From: Cyclobacterium jeungdonense
GTDB taxonomy: Bacteria > Bacteroidota > Bacteroidia > Cytophagales > Cyclobacteriaceae
Assembly (NCBI RefSeq): GCF_010994275.1
Contig: NZ_WMCD01000002.1
Location: 62,001 to 126,000 of the forward strand
Reading direction: 5' to 3'
Length of the DNA stretch: 64,000 nucleotides
This document shows positions 1 to 10,867 of this stretch, one piece after another. Within the stretch, counting starts at the first letter, position 1, and every line of letters begins with the position of its first letter. The translations under genes were made by a program, and so were the position numbers. Under the pieces are notes generated by a model, which saw only the letters and a list, made by a program, of their open reading frames with translations, had not been told where the DNA came from and searched no databases.

Positions 1-473
1 AAAGGAGTAAAATATCCTGCGCCTCCAAATAAGCCGGGTACCCAGTCTCTTGTGAAAATCACATCAGTTGTATTCGGGATAGGATTGGCTACCTCCACAT
101 TTAAGGCCTCGTATTCGGCGTGTAAGAAAATCTTCGGCAAGACATTAAATCGATTGAATATTCTACCTCCGAAGATATGGGCATCCCCATTTTGGAAACG
201 ACGGTCATTCAGATACTGGTAGGTGGCTCCTACACCTGCGGAGTACCTTTCGGTAATCATCGCGCCAGCCAAAGGAGATACCTCCACGAAGGTGATGGTG
301 CCAAACTGAAGGCTTCCATTGCCCCCAAAGTACATTCGCTCCTTCAGAGGAGGGTTGTCTTCAGGATAAATAACACGTTGGGCGAGAACGGTTCCTATTG
401 TAGCTGGAAAAAAATAAGTCAGATTAAAAATTACCGAAAGTAATAACAAGTATTTATTCTTCCACAATAACAT
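1..473 (-). CDS. Outer-membrane beta-barrel-like protein, N-terminal part (cut by window edge)
   Basis: I translated this frame by hand. It starts at an ATG (471-473) and stays open to base 1, giving 157 codons of a longer gene. The N-terminus (MLLWKNK, then a run rich in Leu, Val, Ile and Phe ending in VLAQ) is a clear signal peptide. The rest alternates aromatic and small residues with glycine-rich turns (MYFGGNGSLQFG, YSAGVGATYQYL), as in small Bacteroidota outer-membrane barrels. Specific function is unknown. The start lies inside the 3' end of the upstream ftsB-like gene, a 20-bp overlap that suggests translational coupling. A later start would lose the signal peptide. Barrel assignment is inferred from composition. 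Confidence 0.7.
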   Translation of the reverse strand, partial: MLLWKNKYLLLLSVIFNLTYFFPATIGTVLAQRVIYPEDNPPLKERMYFGGNGSLQFGTITFVEVSPLAGAMITERYSAGVGATYQYLNDRRFQNGDAHIFGGRIFNRFNVLPKIFLHAEYEALNVEVANPIPNTTDVIFTRDWVPGLFGGAGYFTP

Positions 474-741
474 AGAGGTCTTCCGTTTTCCGTTTCATCA
501 AATAGCGTTCCCGAGCAAACTTTTCCAACAGTTCGTAATTGCTCAACAACTCTTCTCTTTCTGCCTGGATTTTTTCTTTCCGCTCCTGATAATACGCTTT
601 TTGGTCTTCCAAATCGCTTAATTTGGAACGGAGCTTGAAATGACTGATGATGTCGTTACTATCTATCAAAACCATCCAGACAATGAATAAAACGGTAAAA
701 ACGAAGTAGAAGTTTTTGGTGTACTTAAGGTATTTCGCCAT
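454..741 (-). CDS. FtsB/DivIC-like septum formation initiator protein
   Basis: This 95-residue bitopic membrane protein has a short basic N-terminus, one membrane segment at about residues 12-28 (FYFVFTVLFIVWMVLI), a charged coiled coil at about 33-70, and the ending FARERYLMKRKTEDLYVI, which matches the FtsB/DivIC C-terminal signature (ARE.y.mk..e...). The family bridges FtsL and FtsQ in the divisome. The length is typical. In Bacteroidota it often lies near eno, as here. A TAnnTTTG box 21 bases upstream supports the start. Confidence 0.85.
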   Translation of the reverse strand: MAKYLKYTKNFYFVFTVLFIVWMVLIDSNDIISHFKLRSKLSDLEDQKAYYQERKEKIQAEREELLSNYELLEKFARERYLMKRKTEDLYVIVEE

Positions 742-761
742 TGTCTTCCTTTATCTTTCTC

Positions 762-793
762 CAAATATAGGAAAACAAATGCCAACCTTCCAA
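762..793 (-). promoter_or_regulatory. Bacteroidota-type promoter for the ftsB-like gene
   Basis: The minus strand reads TATATTTG at 769-762, an exact match to the -7 consensus TAnnTTTG. A TTG lies 21 bases further upstream (-33 position). The predicted transcript would start near 755, just before the ATG at 741. Confidence 0.6.
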
Positions 794-816
794 AAACGGC
801 ATATCCATACTAATTT

Positions 817-2043
817 TTATTTGGGTAATTCATAATCAATGGGTAAAGCGTCACCCATTTTCTGCCAACTCCAATACCCTTCCAGAAACAGGGAAAGTGG
901 ATTGGACTCCAAACCTGTAGGGTAAATCAATACGGGGACCGTTTGGCTCATAATCGAAATTGGATGAGGCGACTTCGGTGCTTTTCCTGGGACAAACGAA
1001 TTGATAAATTCCCTGCTGACCTTTCCTTTGACATACCTGACCTCCAAAAAGTCCTCGAATTCCAATGTGATTTCTCCATCAATGACTTTACTATAATCGA
1101 TTTCCTTTAAAAGTACAGAATCTACTTTCGGAATAATTTTCGGAAGTGACTCCTTTATTGCTATCGACGAAAGAGAGTCCCTAAAAATGCTGAATGCTAA
1201 ATCTTTCGTAATTTCTAGTTGCTGTTTTGCCTCTAGAATTACCCTTTCCGCAGGCCGATTCGGATTGGGAACCAGCTTCATTTTCCTGACTTCGAAACCG
1301 GCTTCATTCGTAGCACCATCTCTGAGACTTCGCTTGAAATGCAACCAGGAACCCTGGTAGGCGGAAACCCTGTTTTTTTCCCACCTACGTTGTTTCATTT
1401 TTCCACCTTCCATTTCCGTAAACCGGGGATAGCCAAGATAATGAAATCTTTTTTTGTCTGTGTCCAGCTCAAAGGATGTCAGAAGATAATTTATCCGATA
1501 ACCTAGTTGGTAATTTTCAATAATTAAAAAATCAGTGCTGTGAACTTTTAATACAGACTGGTCAAAGTCAATTACTAAAACCTCCGGATTGATAATGTTG
1601 CAACTTGATGCATACCAGCTATTCCCTAAAAAATGGTATTCAAAGATCCTAAGATTTTCATACCACTCACTGCTTCTTTCCCCATCCACCTGTAGCTCAT
1701 TCAGATCAATTGGTTTCTGAGCCATCTGAAAAACAAACCGGGGTAGCTCACCAGAGAAATTTTCCGAAAAAATCAAGTTTTCATATCCCACCAAAGAAAG
1801 TACCAGTTCATGATGCCCGGGTGCCATTTCAAGCTCAAACAGTCCATTTTCATTTGCCACTGTACCTTCTGCCGTATTATTAACAAATACCGTGACATAG
1901 GGCAGGGGCAAACTTGATTCCTTATCCACAACCCTACCTTCCACGGTAATCTTTTGGGCCATTAGGGGAATTGCCACAGCTGATCCCAACAAAAGTAGTA
2001 GTAGTGCGAAAAAAAAGGTTGCTCCTATTTTTAACCTCACCAT
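817..2043 (-). CDS. Secreted carboxypeptidase-regulatory-like domain protein
   Basis: The protein has 408 residues. Residues 1-29 form a signal peptide (MVRLKIG, a long Leu/Ala core, then AIPLMAQ). A CarboxypepD_reg-like beta-sandwich follows at about 32-110 (VEGRVVDKESSLPLPYVTV, GTVANENGLFEL, LVLSLVGYENLIF), the module also found at the N-terminus of SusC proteins. The remaining 300 residues have no TonB plug or barrel that I can recognise and are probably a periplasmic or surface domain of unknown function. Such proteins are common in Bacteroidota. No operon partner is evident: eno lies upstream behind a terminator and the ftsB-like gene downstream has its own promoter. Confidence 0.7.
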   Translation of the reverse strand: MVRLKIGATFFFALLLLLLGSAVAIPLMAQKITVEGRVVDKESSLPLPYVTVFVNNTAEGTVANENGLFELEMAPGHHELVLSLVGYENLIFSENFSGELPRFVFQMAQKPIDLNELQVDGERSSEWYENLRIFEYHFLGNSWYASSCNIINPEVLVIDFDQSVLKVHSTDFLIIENYQLGYRINYLLTSFELDTDKKRFHYLGYPRFTEMEGGKMKQRRWEKNRVSAYQGSWLHFKRSLRDGATNEAGFEVRKMKLVPNPNRPAERVILEAKQQLEITKDLAFSIFRDSLSSIAIKESLPKIIPKVDSVLLKEIDYSKVIDGEITLEFEDFLEVRYVKGKVSREFINSFVPGKAPKSPHPISIMSQTVPVLIYPTGLESNPLSLFLEGYWSWQKMGDALPIDYELPK

Positions 2044-2080
2044 ATTTCAATAAACCTAAGTGTTTGGGAATTAAAAACCT

Positions 2081-2093
2081 AGGATCGGATCCT
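2081..2093. promoter_or_regulatory. 13-base inverted repeat upstream of the secreted protein gene
   Basis: AGGATC and GATCCT flank a central G, forming a perfect short inverted repeat about 38 bp before the start of the 817-2043 gene. On the minus strand a weak box TAGGTTTA lies between it and the start. It may be an operator, but the position is the only support. Confidence 0.25.
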
Positions 2094-2165
2094 CAAAAAA
2101 CCAGGTAGATGTAATTTCCACCCTGGGCATGGTAAAGAAAAAAGAATGCTGCTTCCTTTAAATAG

Positions 2166-2204
2166 AAAAAACCCTTTTTAAGCCTGAGCCTAAAAGGGTT
2201 TTTT
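2166..2204 (-). terminator. Rho-independent terminator after eno
   Basis: AAAACCCTTTT pairs with AAAAGGGTTTT around an 11-base loop, flanked by A and T tracts on both sides. It lies 44 bases beyond the eno stop codon and ends the carA-eno transcript. The symmetric tracts would let it work in both directions. Confidence 0.8.
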
Positions 2205-2247
2205 AGTGTGAATGGTAAACTATAAGTTACCAACTAGATGTGATATA

Positions 2248-3537
<1,290 letters not shown>

Positions 3538-3545
3538 TTAATGTT

Positions 3546-4637
3546 TTAATTCTGTATTAGGGAAATAAATTGTTCAAATAAATACCTGGAATCGTGTGGT
3601 CCGGGAGCACTTTCAGGATGGTACTGTACAGAAAATGCGCGTTTGTTTTTCAATTTGATGCCAGCTACCGTTCCGTCATTTAGATGAAGATGAGTGATTT
3701 CAAGTTGATTGTTTTGATCGATATCTTCGCGAGTTACCACAAAACCATGATTCTGAGAAGTGATTTCACTTTTTCCGGTCAGCAGGTTCTTGATGGGATG
3801 GTTTAGCCCCCGATGCCCATGATGCATTTTATACGTAGAAACATCACATGCCCTGGCTAAAATCTGATGCCCAAGGCAAATTCCAAAAAGGGGTTTATCC
3901 TGCTCCAGGATTTCCTTGGTGGTAATAACCGCATACTCCATTACTGCCGGGTCTCCGGGGCCGTTGGAAAGAAAGTAAGCATCCGGATTCCAGGCTTCCA
4001 TTTCTGAAAAGGAAGTCTTTGCAGGAAACACCTTGCAGTACACTCCGCGATCGGCCAGGCACCGCAGGATATTCCTTTTTATACCGTAATCCACACAGGC
4101 TATTTTAATAGGCGCGTTTTCGTCTCCAAAAAAATAAGGTTGGGTGGTGGAAACAGTTGAGGACAATTCCAACCCGTTCATGTCAGGTACTTTGTCCAGT
4201 TCCTTTTTTAACTGATCCAGGTCGTCAAACTCAGAACTGATAATAGCATTCATAGCTCCTTTAGACCGAATGTGTCGCACCAGCTTTCGGGTATCCACAT
4301 CCGCTATCCCGGTAATGCCATGCCGTTCCAGGTACTCCTGAAGGGAGCCCGAGGCATCTAGTCTGCTGTAAATTTCGGAAAAATCATTTACCACAATCCC
4401 GGAAATCAATGGCCGTTCCGACTGTTCATCCTCATCCACTACGCCATAATTCCCAATATGGGGGGTGGTATTGACAATGATTTGTCCGGTATAGGAAGGA
4501 TCCGTATAAATTTCCTGATATCCGGTCATTCCGGTATTGAAGCAGATTTCCCCGCCGTTGGTGCCATGGCTACCGACCAGGCTCCCGGTGAAGGCCGTTC
4601 CATCTGCTAAAAGAAGGGTGGCTTTTTTTCTGTTCAT
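3546..4637 (-). CDS. carA: Carbamoyl-phosphate synthase small (glutaminase) subunit
   Basis: CarA hydrolyses glutamine and passes ammonia to CarB for carbamoyl phosphate, used for pyrimidines and arginine. The 363-residue protein has the N-terminal CPSase_sm domain (LLLADGTAFTGSLVG, GEICFNTGMTGYQEI) and a C-terminal class I glutamine amidotransferase with the nucleophile in FGICLGHQ and the His/Glu pair in VQYHPESAPGPHD. carB is not next to it. Its partner here is eno. A TAnnTTTG box just upstream, behind the rplQ terminator, suggests its own promoter. Confidence 0.97.
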   Translation of the reverse strand: MNRKKATLLLADGTAFTGSLVGSHGTNGGEICFNTGMTGYQEIYTDPSYTGQIIVNTTPHIGNYGVVDEDEQSERPLISGIVVNDFSEIYSRLDASGSLQEYLERHGITGIADVDTRKLVRHIRSKGAMNAIISSEFDDLDQLKKELDKVPDMNGLELSSTVSTTQPYFFGDENAPIKIACVDYGIKRNILRCLADRGVYCKVFPAKTSFSEMEAWNPDAYFLSNGPGDPAVMEYAVITTKEILEQDKPLFGICLGHQILARACDVSTYKMHHGHRGLNHPIKNLLTGKSEITSQNHGFVVTREDIDQNNQLEITHLHLNDGTVAGIKLKNKRAFSVQYHPESAPGPHDSRYLFEQFISLIQN

Positions 4638-4653
4638 AGTTATTTTTGATAGG

Positions 4654-4682
4654 CAAATTTAAGAAATTTCTAAGTAGTAGAA
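4654..4682 (-). promoter_or_regulatory. Promoter for carA-eno
   Basis: The minus strand reads TAAATTTG at 4661-4654, matching TAnnTTTG, with a degenerate TTC 18 bases upstream. It lies between the ribosomal-operon terminator and the carA ATG (4637), implying a leader of only about 10 bases. Confidence 0.55.
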
Positions 4683-4701
4683 AGCATTCAAAGAAAAGGA
4701 T

Positions 4702-4737
4702 ATAAAAAAAGGGATTGAACCTAACGGCCAATCCCTG
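4702..4737 (-). terminator. Terminator of the rplC-rplQ ribosomal cluster
   Basis: On the minus strand AGGGATTG pairs with CAATCCCT around a roughly 10-base loop and is followed by a run of seven T. It lies about 30 bp beyond the rplQ stop codon. Confidence 0.8.
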
Positions 4738-4764
4738 ATTTTATCCTTACAAAACCGACATATC

Positions 4765-5433
4765 TTATTCAGACTTTTTATCGTCATCCTTTTTGTCCTC
4801 ATCTTTTTTGGGTGCATCCTTTTTAGGAGCATCGACTTGTTCACCAGAAGCTTTCGGCTCTTCAGTAGAAGTCTCGGCAGTGGCTTCTGAAGAATCAGAT
4901 TCTTCGCTTGCTGCCGCCTTTGGACTTTCCTTCTTTTCAGCCTTCTTTTTTTCCGTTTTGTCAGATGCCTGCACATCGTTGGTAGTATCTTCGGATTCAC
5001 TGCTTTTTCCAGAACCTCTTCTGCTTCTCCTTCTTCCGGATTTTTTAGCAGGCTTATCTTCTTTCAATAGCAATTCATTGTAATCTACCAATTCGATGAT
5101 ACACATTTCGGCATTATCCCCCAGTCGATAGCCGGTTTTGATAATTCGTGTATACCCTCCCGGACGGTTTCCTACTTTCTCTACCACCTCTCCAAAAAGA
5201 AGTTTAATCGCTTCTTTGTTTTTCAGATAACCAAAAGCAACCCTACGGTTGTGAGTAGTATCCATTTTGGCTTTGGTGATCAGGGGTTCTACGTATTTCC
5301 TCAGCTCCTTGGCTTTGGCAAGTGTGGTACTGATCCGCTTGTGTTCCAAGAGAGACTGTGCCATATTCGAAAGCATGGCCTTCCTATGCGAGGCGGTTCT
5401 ACCCAGATGGTTAAATTTCTTACCGTGTCTCAT
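4765..5433 (-). CDS. rplQ: 50S ribosomal protein L17 with long charged tail
   Basis: Residues 1 to about 118 are the conserved L17 core ([46 protein letters not shown]). The protein then continues for about 105 residues of low-complexity Lys, Glu, Ser, Asp and Ala sequence ending [15 protein letters not shown]. coli L17 ends near residue 127, so the tail nearly doubles the protein. Bacteroidota L17 proteins often carry some extension. Last gene of the cluster, 6 bp after rpoA. Confidence 0.97.
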   Translation of the reverse strand: MRHGKKFNHLGRTASHRKAMLSNMAQSLLEHKRISTTLAKAKELRKYVEPLITKAKMDTTHNRRVAFGYLKNKEAIKLLFGEVVEKVGNRPGGYTRIIKTGYRLGDNAEMCIIELVDYNELLLKEDKPAKKSGRRRSRRGSGKSSESEDTTNDVQASDKTEKKKAEKKESPKAAASEESDSSEATAETSTEEPKASGEQVDAPKKDAPKKDEDKKDDDKKSE

Positions 5434-5439
5434 TATTAA

Positions 5440-6429
5440 TTATTCTTCATCAAGTTTATACTTAGACAGGTCCATGCCAAACGTCAGACCTTTTTCCTGA
5501 ATCAATTGCTCCAATTCAGCCAGGGATTTTTTACCAAAATTGCGGAACTTCATCATATCTGAAATTTCCAGCTTCGCCAAATCACCTAGAGATTTGACAT
5601 CCGCTGCTTTCAGGCAATTAAATGCCCTGACAGAAAGATCCAAATCACTAAGAGAGGTCTTCAACAACTTCCGCATGTGCAGGTATTCTTCATCAATAGG
5701 TTCGATGGCTCCACTTCCAGGGGCATCAATGACCATAGTTTGGTCAGAAAACAACATAAAATGCTGGATCAGGATTTTAGCCGACTCCTGAAGTGCTTTT
5801 TCCGGGTGAATGGATCCATCCGTAGAAACCTCCATGATGAGTTGCTCATAATCCGTCTTTTGTTCCACTCGTGTGTTTTCAATCCGGTATTTTACATTTT
5901 TGATGGGGGTAAAAATCGCATCTACCGAAATGGTCCCATAAATCTGTTCTTTTGGCTTGGACTCTTCTGCAGGGAGGTATCCTCTGCCTTTATCGACACT
6001 CAGCTCAATTTCCAAACTCTTGGAATCATCCAGGTGACAAATGACCAATTCAGGATTCAGCACTTCAAAAGAAGTAGTGAATTTGGCAATATCACCTGCT
6101 GTGAAAACATCTTGATTTTTAACCTCTACCGTGATTTTATTATCAATGGCATCATGGATCTTTTTGAACCTGACCTGCTTAAGATTAAGTATGATGTCAG
6201 TAACGTCTTCTACCACTCCCTCAATGCTGGAAAACTCATGAACTACCCCTGGTAATTTGACAGCAGTAATGGCATATCCTTCCAGCGAAGACAAAAGAAT
6301 CCTTCTTAGGGCATTGCCAATGGTTACCCCGTATCCTTTTTCAAGTGGTTTGAAGGTAAACAGACCATGAAAATCGTCTGCTTTTTCCATTACCACTTTC
6401 TCTGGCATTTGAAATGCTAATATGGACAT
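5440..6429 (-). CDS. rpoA: DNA-directed RNA polymerase subunit alpha
   Basis: The alpha dimer nucleates RNA polymerase assembly. The 329 residues comprise an N-terminal dimerisation/assembly domain (about 1-235, including [25 protein letters not shown] split by position 42) and a C-terminal DNA- and activator-binding domain at about 255-320 ([33 protein letters not shown]). It lies between rpsD and rplQ as in most bacteria. Length and motifs are complete. Confidence 0.98.
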   Translation of the reverse strand: MSILAFQMPEKVVMEKADDFHGLFTFKPLEKGYGVTIGNALRRILLSSLEGYAITAVKLPGVVHEFSSIEGVVEDVTDIILNLKQVRFKKIHDAIDNKITVEVKNQDVFTAGDIAKFTTSFEVLNPELVICHLDDSKSLEIELSVDKGRGYLPAEESKPKEQIYGTISVDAIFTPIKNVKYRIENTRVEQKTDYEQLIMEVSTDGSIHPEKALQESAKILIQHFMLFSDQTMVIDAPGSGAIEPIDEEYLHMRKLLKTSLSDLDLSVRAFNCLKAADVKSLGDLAKLEISDMMKFRNFGKKSLAELEQLIQEKGLTFGMDLSKYKLDEE

Positions 6430-6460
6430 ATCTTTAATTCTTTTTTTGGAATGTTAATGA

Positions 6461-7066
6461 TTACTTAGAGTACAATTCAACGATCAGCTGCTCCTTGATG
6501 TTCTCCGGAATATCTTCCCTCAGTGGAATACTGACAAACCTCCCGCTAAGGGATCCATTATCCCATTCCAGCCAGCTATACCGGGTGGTTCCTCTGCCTC
6601 TAAGGCTTTCTGTAATGGTCTCCAACGATTTTGATTTCTCCCTGACAGACACTACGTCTCCGGGTTTCAATAAAAATGAAGGAATGTTTACCAGACTACC
6701 GTTAACAAGGACATGCTTATGGGATACCAATTGACGGGCACCTCTTCTGGTGGGAGCTATGCCCAAACGATAAACGGTATTATCCAATCGGGCTTCCAAA
6801 AGTTGGAGTAGATTTTCACCGGTTACACCTTTTTTTCTGGAGGCAATGTTAAACATGCGTGCAAATTGCCTTTCTAATACACCGTATATGTATTTGGCTT
6901 TTTGCTTTTCCATCAACTGAATGGCAAATTCGGACTGCTTCTTTCTTCTTCCTCTTCCATGCATTCCGGGAGGATAATTCTTCTTTTGAAGCACTTTGCT
7001 TTGTCCTTCAATGGGCTCGCCAAATTTTCTGGCAATTTTTGCTTTTGGACCTCTATATCTAGCCAT
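6461..7066 (-). CDS. rpsD: 30S ribosomal protein S4
   Basis: S4 is a primary 16S rRNA-binding protein and an accuracy determinant. The 201 residues start [17 protein letters not shown] and carry the S4 RNA-binding domain at about 95-155 ([31 protein letters not shown]). There are no N-terminal zinc cysteines, so this is the zinc-free form. Located in the alpha-operon position between rpsK and rpoA. Confidence 0.98.
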   Translation of the reverse strand: MARYRGPKAKIARKFGEPIEGQSKVLQKKNYPPGMHGRGRRKKQSEFAIQLMEKQKAKYIYGVLERQFARMFNIASRKKGVTGENLLQLLEARLDNTVYRLGIAPTRRGARQLVSHKHVLVNGSLVNIPSFLLKPGDVVSVREKSKSLETITESLRGRGTTRYSWLEWDNGSLSGRFVSIPLREDIPENIKEQLIVELYSK

Positions 7067-7083
7067 GCGTATTTTTCTTTAAA

Positions 7084-7482
7084 TTAAACTCTTCTGCGTT
7101 TTGGAGGACGACAACCATTGTGTGGCAATGGAGTTACATCGGTAATGGTAGTCACATCCAACCCCACGTTTTGCAAGGTTCTAATGGCAGATTCCCTGCC
7201 TGCTCCCGGACCCTTTACGAATACCTCAATTTTTCTCAAACCGAGATCGTAGGCCACCTGTCCGCAGTTTTGAGCAGCCATTTGAGCCGCATAAGGCGTA
7301 TTCTTCTTAGAACCTCTGAATCCCATTTTACCAGCAGATGCCCAGGAAATCACTTGTCCTGAATTGTTGGTAATGGAAATGATGATATTATTGAAAGAAG
7401 CTTTGATATGGGCCTGACCCACTGCTTCTACTTTAACAACCCGCTTTTTAGCTTTGGTTTTTTCGTTTCTTTTCTGAGCCAT
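7084..7482 (-). CDS. rpsK: 30S ribosomal protein S11
   Basis: S11 forms part of the 30S platform near the mRNA exit. The 132-residue protein shows the conserved core [36 protein letters not shown] and the C-terminal signature [18 protein letters not shown]. It has a Lys-rich N-terminus and lies between rpsM and rpsD with short gaps. Confidence 0.98.
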   Translation of the reverse strand: MAQKRNEKTKAKKRVVKVEAVGQAHIKASFNNIIISITNNSGQVISWASAGKMGFRGSKKNTPYAAQMAAQNCGQVAYDLGLRKIEVFVKGPGAGRESAIRTLQNVGLDVTTITDVTPLPHNGCRPPKRRRV

Positions 7483-7497
7483 AATCTATGTCAGGAT

Positions 7498-7875
7498 TTA
7501 TTTAGTCGCTTTCTTCTTGTTGGCAACAGTTTTTCTCTTACCTTTTCTGGTCCTGGCGTTGTTCTTGGTCTTTTGACCACGGACGGGCAATCCCTTCCTG
7601 TGACGCAAGCCTCTGTAACAACCAATATCCATTAACCGCTTAATACTTAACTGTACTTCAGATTTTAGTACACCTTCTGTCTTGTACTCCTCGGAAATAA
7701 TGTTCCTGATGGCAGTAGATTCGTCATCATCCCACTCCCCGGCTTTCTTATCTAAAGAAATGCCAGCTTTGATAAGGATGGCTCTTGCCGTACTTCTGCC
7801 GATACCAAAAATATAGGTAAGGCCTATTTCGCCACGTTTATTGTCGGGTATATCGACACCTGCAATTCTAGCCAT
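7498..7875 (-). CDS. rpsM: 30S ribosomal protein S13
   Basis: S13 sits in the 30S head and contacts the P-site tRNA and the 50S subunit. The 125 residues begin [21 protein letters not shown], include the helix-two-turns-helix region ([11 protein letters not shown]), and end in the basic tail [21 protein letters not shown] followed by a Lys-rich tail. First S-protein of the alpha-type gene order after rpmJ. Confidence 0.98.
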   Translation of the reverse strand: MARIAGVDIPDNKRGEIGLTYIFGIGRSTARAILIKAGISLDKKAGEWDDDESTAIRNIISEEYKTEGVLKSEVQLSIKRLMDIGCYRGLRHRKGLPVRGQKTKNNARTRKGKRKTVANKKKATK

Positions 7876-7880
7876 AGTAA

Positions 7881-7997
7881 TTAACCTTGTCTTTGTTTAA
7901 ACTTTGGATTCTTCTTGTTGATCACATAAAGTTTCCCGTTTCTGCGGATTACTTTACAGTCAACGCTCCTTTTCTTAATAGATGCTTTAACTTTCAT
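7881..7997 (-). CDS. rpmJ: 50S ribosomal protein L36, zinc-free form
   Basis: This 38-codon gene is read from ATG 7997-7995 to TAA at 7881. The product starts [20 protein letters not shown] and ends NPKFKQRQG, the L36 signature. The canonical L36 zinc ribbon has three Cys and one His. Here only one Cys (in SVDCK) remains and the usual His before KQRQG is Phe, so this is a C-minus, zinc-independent L36. It ends 5 bp before rpsM, matching the conserved infA-rpmJ-rpsM order. Confidence 0.95.
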   Translation of the reverse strand: MKVKASIKKRSVDCKVIRRNGKLYVINKKNPKFKQRQG

Positions 7998-8050
7998 ATC
8001 ACTGATTATTTTCTTTATACGTTCTTGCCAACGGAAACGGAACCTATTCC

Positions 8051-8269
8051 TTACTTGTAACGGTAAACAATCCTCCCTTTAGAAAGATCATAAGGTGACA
8101 TTTCCAATTTCACTTTGTCTCCAGGCAAAATCTTGATGTAGTTCATCCGCATTTTACCAGAAATATGTGCAATTAATTGATGTCCATTTTCCAGCTCCAC
8201 CTTAAACATTGCATTGGATAATGCTTCAACGATGGTGCCGTCCTGTTCAATTGATGCCTGCTTAGCCAT
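8051..8269 (-). CDS. infA: Translation initiation factor IF-1
   Basis: IF-1 is a single S1-type OB fold that blocks the A site during initiation. The 72 residues start [22 protein letters not shown] and contain [19 protein letters not shown] and the end RIVYRYK, all diagnostic. It lies 2 bp after map, consistent with coupled translation. Confidence 0.98.
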   Translation of the reverse strand: MAKQASIEQDGTIVEALSNAMFKVELENGHQLIAHISGKMRMNYIKILPGDKVKLEMSPYDLSKGRIVYRYK

Positions 8270-8271
8270 AG

Positions 8272-9045
8272 TTAACTTTTAAAATTCTCTTTTATGTACC
8301 TATGTGTGGTCAATATCTCTGTTTTATCTTCGAAAATAGCTACCGTATGCTCAAAATGAGCTGAAGGTTTCCGATCCGCAGTCCGGATAGTCCAGCCATC
8401 TCTTTCTTGAACCACATTGCGCGTACCCAAATTCACCATGGGCTCTATGGCGATTACCATACCCTCACGCAACTTAGGACCACTACCCCTCTTTCCCCAG
8501 TTCGGTACTTCAGGAGCTTCATGTAATTGCCGGCCTAATCCATGACCTACCAACTCTCTAACGACTGTATACCCTTTGGCTTCCACAAATTTCTGAATAG
8601 AATTGCCAATATCACCAATTCGCTTACCAAAAACAGCATTTTCTATTCCTTGATAGAGCGATTCTTCAGTAGCTTTTAAAAGCGCTTGAATTTTCGGGGA
8701 GACTTCACCAACAGGGTAAGTATAAGCGGAATCGCTATGAAAACCTTGGTGAAAGACTCCACAATCTATCGAGATTATATCGCCATCTTTCAATTGATAC
8801 TGACTTGGAAAACCATGAACAACAACTTCATTCACGGAAATACACAGGGACGAAGGAAATCCGTTGTATCCTTTAAAAGAAGGAACTCCATCGTGATCCC
8901 GTATAAATTCCTCAGCAATTTTATCTAAAAAAGAGGTCTTTACCCCTTCCTTTACATGTTTGGCAACTTCACCGTGCGCTTTTCCGAGGATCTGCGCGCT
9001 TTCTTTGATTATTTCAATTTCTTCTTCCGACTTGTACTGTATCAT
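8272..9045 (-). CDS. map: Methionine aminopeptidase, type I
   Basis: This enzyme removes the initiator Met from nascent proteins. The 257-residue protein has the pita-bread fold motifs: substrate His in [10 protein letters not shown], metal-binding Asp residues in [19 protein letters not shown], His in [12 protein letters not shown], Glu in VIAIEPMV and Glu in FEHTVAI. There is no N-terminal zinc-finger extension. It lies 2 bp after secY and 2 bp before infA. Confidence 0.97.
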   Translation of the reverse strand: MIQYKSEEEIEIIKESAQILGKAHGEVAKHVKEGVKTSFLDKIAEEFIRDHDGVPSFKGYNGFPSSLCISVNEVVVHGFPSQYQLKDGDIISIDCGVFHQGFHSDSAYTYPVGEVSPKIQALLKATEESLYQGIENAVFGKRIGDIGNSIQKFVEAKGYTVVRELVGHGLGRQLHEAPEVPNWGKRGSGPKLREGMVIAIEPMVNLGTRNVVQERDGWTIRTADRKPSAHFEHTVAIFEDKTEILTTHRYIKENFKS

Positions 9046-9047
9046 CT

Positions 9048-10364
9048 TTAGGCTACAGCGAAACTGGAAGGGTCATTTTTCATGTTACCACTTTTCATCA
9101 TCCCTTCGTAATGCCTCATCAATAAATAACTCTCTATCTGACGGAGTGTATCCAAAATAACTCCTACCATGATCAGCAAGGAAGTTCCCCCGTAAAACTG
9201 GGCAAACTCACCACTAACACCGGCGATAATCGCAAAGGCAGGCATGATCGCTACCAGGGCCAGTAAAATGGAACCGGGAAGGGTAATCCTGGAAATGATA
9301 TTATCGATAAATTCTGAGGTAGGTGCACCAGGTTTAATACCGGGTACAAAACCACCGTTCCTTTTCATATCTTCAGCTATCTGCTCCGGATTAACGGTTA
9401 TGGCCGTGTAGAAAAAGGTGAATAAAATGATCATGATGGCAAACACCAGGTTATACTGCCAGGAAGTGAAATCACTGAAAGTGGTCCCGATATAGGCAGC
9501 GATATCGCTGTTTTCAGCCCAAATCTGAGCAATCAACGCCGGCAGAAACATTAGAGACTGTGCAAATATAATCGGCATTACTCCGGAGGCATTTACCTTT
9601 ATCGGAATGTACTGCCTTTGTCCACCGTACACTTTCCCTCCTACTACCTGCTTGGCGTATTGAACGGGAATTCTTCGAACAGCTTCTGTCAAGGCAACTA
9701 CACCTACAACAACAAAGAACAAAATCACAGCTTCCAAAATTAGCAATAGAATACCTCCACCACCTTTGGATAAGCTTTCAGAAATGATCGCTCCTGGAAG
9801 TGCGGAAATAATACCAATCATAATCAACATAGAGATACCGTTACCAATTCCTTTTTCGGTAATTTTCTCACCGATCCACATACAGAACATGGTACCGGAA
9901 GTTAATAGTATCAAGCCAGAGACCATGAACAATGTCTTGTCGATGACAATGGCTTCATCAGGAATGGTAGCTGTAATGTAACCAATACCCTGCGCGAACG
10001 TGATCAAAATTGTCAGAATCCGGGTAATTTGATTTATCCTTTTCCTTCCCGATTCACCTTCTTTCTGTAATTTCTGAAAATAAGGTACACCAACAGTCAA
10101 CAATTGTAGCACAATTGAGGCAGAGATATAGGGCATAATACCCAAGCCGAATATGGAAGCCCTACTGAAAGAACCACCCAAAAAGGTATCAATCAATCCG
10201 AAAATTCCTGTAGCCGCTTCCCCAAGAAGGCTCGGATCCACGCCAGGAAGGACTACAAAGGATCCAATCCTGAAAACAATAAGCAAGCCTACGGTGTTCA
10301 GGATTCTGATTCTCAGATCCTCTATCGAAAAGATGTTCTTTACTGTTGTAATAAACTTTTTCAT
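9048..10364 (-). CDS. secY: Protein translocase subunit SecY
   Basis: SecY is the channel of the Sec translocon in the inner membrane. The 438-residue protein has about ten hydrophobic segments, with the plug region GIFGLIDTFLGGSFSRASIFG, the motif GIMPYISASIVLQLLTVG and a C-terminal cytoplasmic loop including EQIAEDMKRNGGFVPGI. It lies 3 bp after rplO, as usual in spc operons. The adk gene that sometimes follows secY is absent here. Confidence 0.98.
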   Translation of the reverse strand: MKKFITTVKNIFSIEDLRIRILNTVGLLIVFRIGSFVVLPGVDPSLLGEAATGIFGLIDTFLGGSFSRASIFGLGIMPYISASIVLQLLTVGVPYFQKLQKEGESGRKRINQITRILTILITFAQGIGYITATIPDEAIVIDKTLFMVSGLILLTSGTMFCMWIGEKITEKGIGNGISMLIMIGIISALPGAIISESLSKGGGGILLLILEAVILFFVVVGVVALTEAVRRIPVQYAKQVVGGKVYGGQRQYIPIKVNASGVMPIIFAQSLMFLPALIAQIWAENSDIAAYIGTTFSDFTSWQYNLVFAIMIILFTFFYTAITVNPEQIAEDMKRNGGFVPGIKPGAPTSEFIDNIISRITLPGSILLALVAIMPAFAIIAGVSGEFAQFYGGTSLLIMVGVILDTLRQIESYLLMRHYEGMMKSGNMKNDPSSFAVA

Positions 10365-10367
10365 GTA

Positions 10368-10814
10368 TTAAATCTTATTTACAGATCCTCCAGCCTTTTC
10401 AATTGCTGCAATCGCAGAAGCAGAGAAACTGTGGGCACTTACGTTAATTTTGGAAGTAAGTTCGCCCCTTCCGAGGACTTTTACAAGATCTTTTTTGGAA
10501 ACCAGTCCATTTTGGTGCAGCAAATCAAAATCAATGCTGTCTACATTTAGATTGGTGACCAACTCCTGAAGGGTATCCAGATTGATCGCCTGATATTCCA
10601 CTCGATTATGACTGGTAAAACCGAATTTGGGAACCCTTCGTTGCAAAGGCATTTGTCCGCCTTCAAAACCAAGTTTGGATTTGTAACCGGACCTGGACTT
10701 AGCTCCTTTGTGCCCTCTTGTAGACGTACCGCCTCTACCGGATCCCTGGCCTCGGCCAATCCTTTTTCTGGATTTGATGGAACCCTCCGCTGGTTTTAAT
10801 GTATGTAATTTCAT
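10368..10814 (-). CDS. rplO: 50S ribosomal protein L15
   Basis: L15 is a late-assembly 50S protein. Its 148 residues start MKLHTLKPAEGSIKSRKRIGRG and show the Gly/Arg/Ser-rich N-terminal extension (GSGRGGTSTRGHKGAKSRSG), then FEGGQMPLQRRVPKFGF. The C-terminal SAIAAIEKAGG is typical. It precedes secY by 3 bp. Confidence 0.98.
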   Translation of the reverse strand: MKLHTLKPAEGSIKSRKRIGRGQGSGRGGTSTRGHKGAKSRSGYKSKLGFEGGQMPLQRRVPKFGFTSHNRVEYQAINLDTLQELVTNLNVDSIDFDLLHQNGLVSKKDLVKVLGRGELTSKINVSAHSFSASAIAAIEKAGGSVNKI

Positions 10815-10867
10815 TTTAAATTTATTTTCGAATGGTTTAACGAATGGAAAGCCGAAACTGCCATTGT

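Noticed and set aside
177..443. Plus-strand open frame of 88 codons
   Set aside because: It is antisense to the signal-peptide-bearing outer-membrane protein and has no family features.
4659..5000. 113-codon minus-strand frame rich in Lys and Arg
   Set aside because: It is the shifted reading of the low-complexity L17 tail and continues through the terminator.
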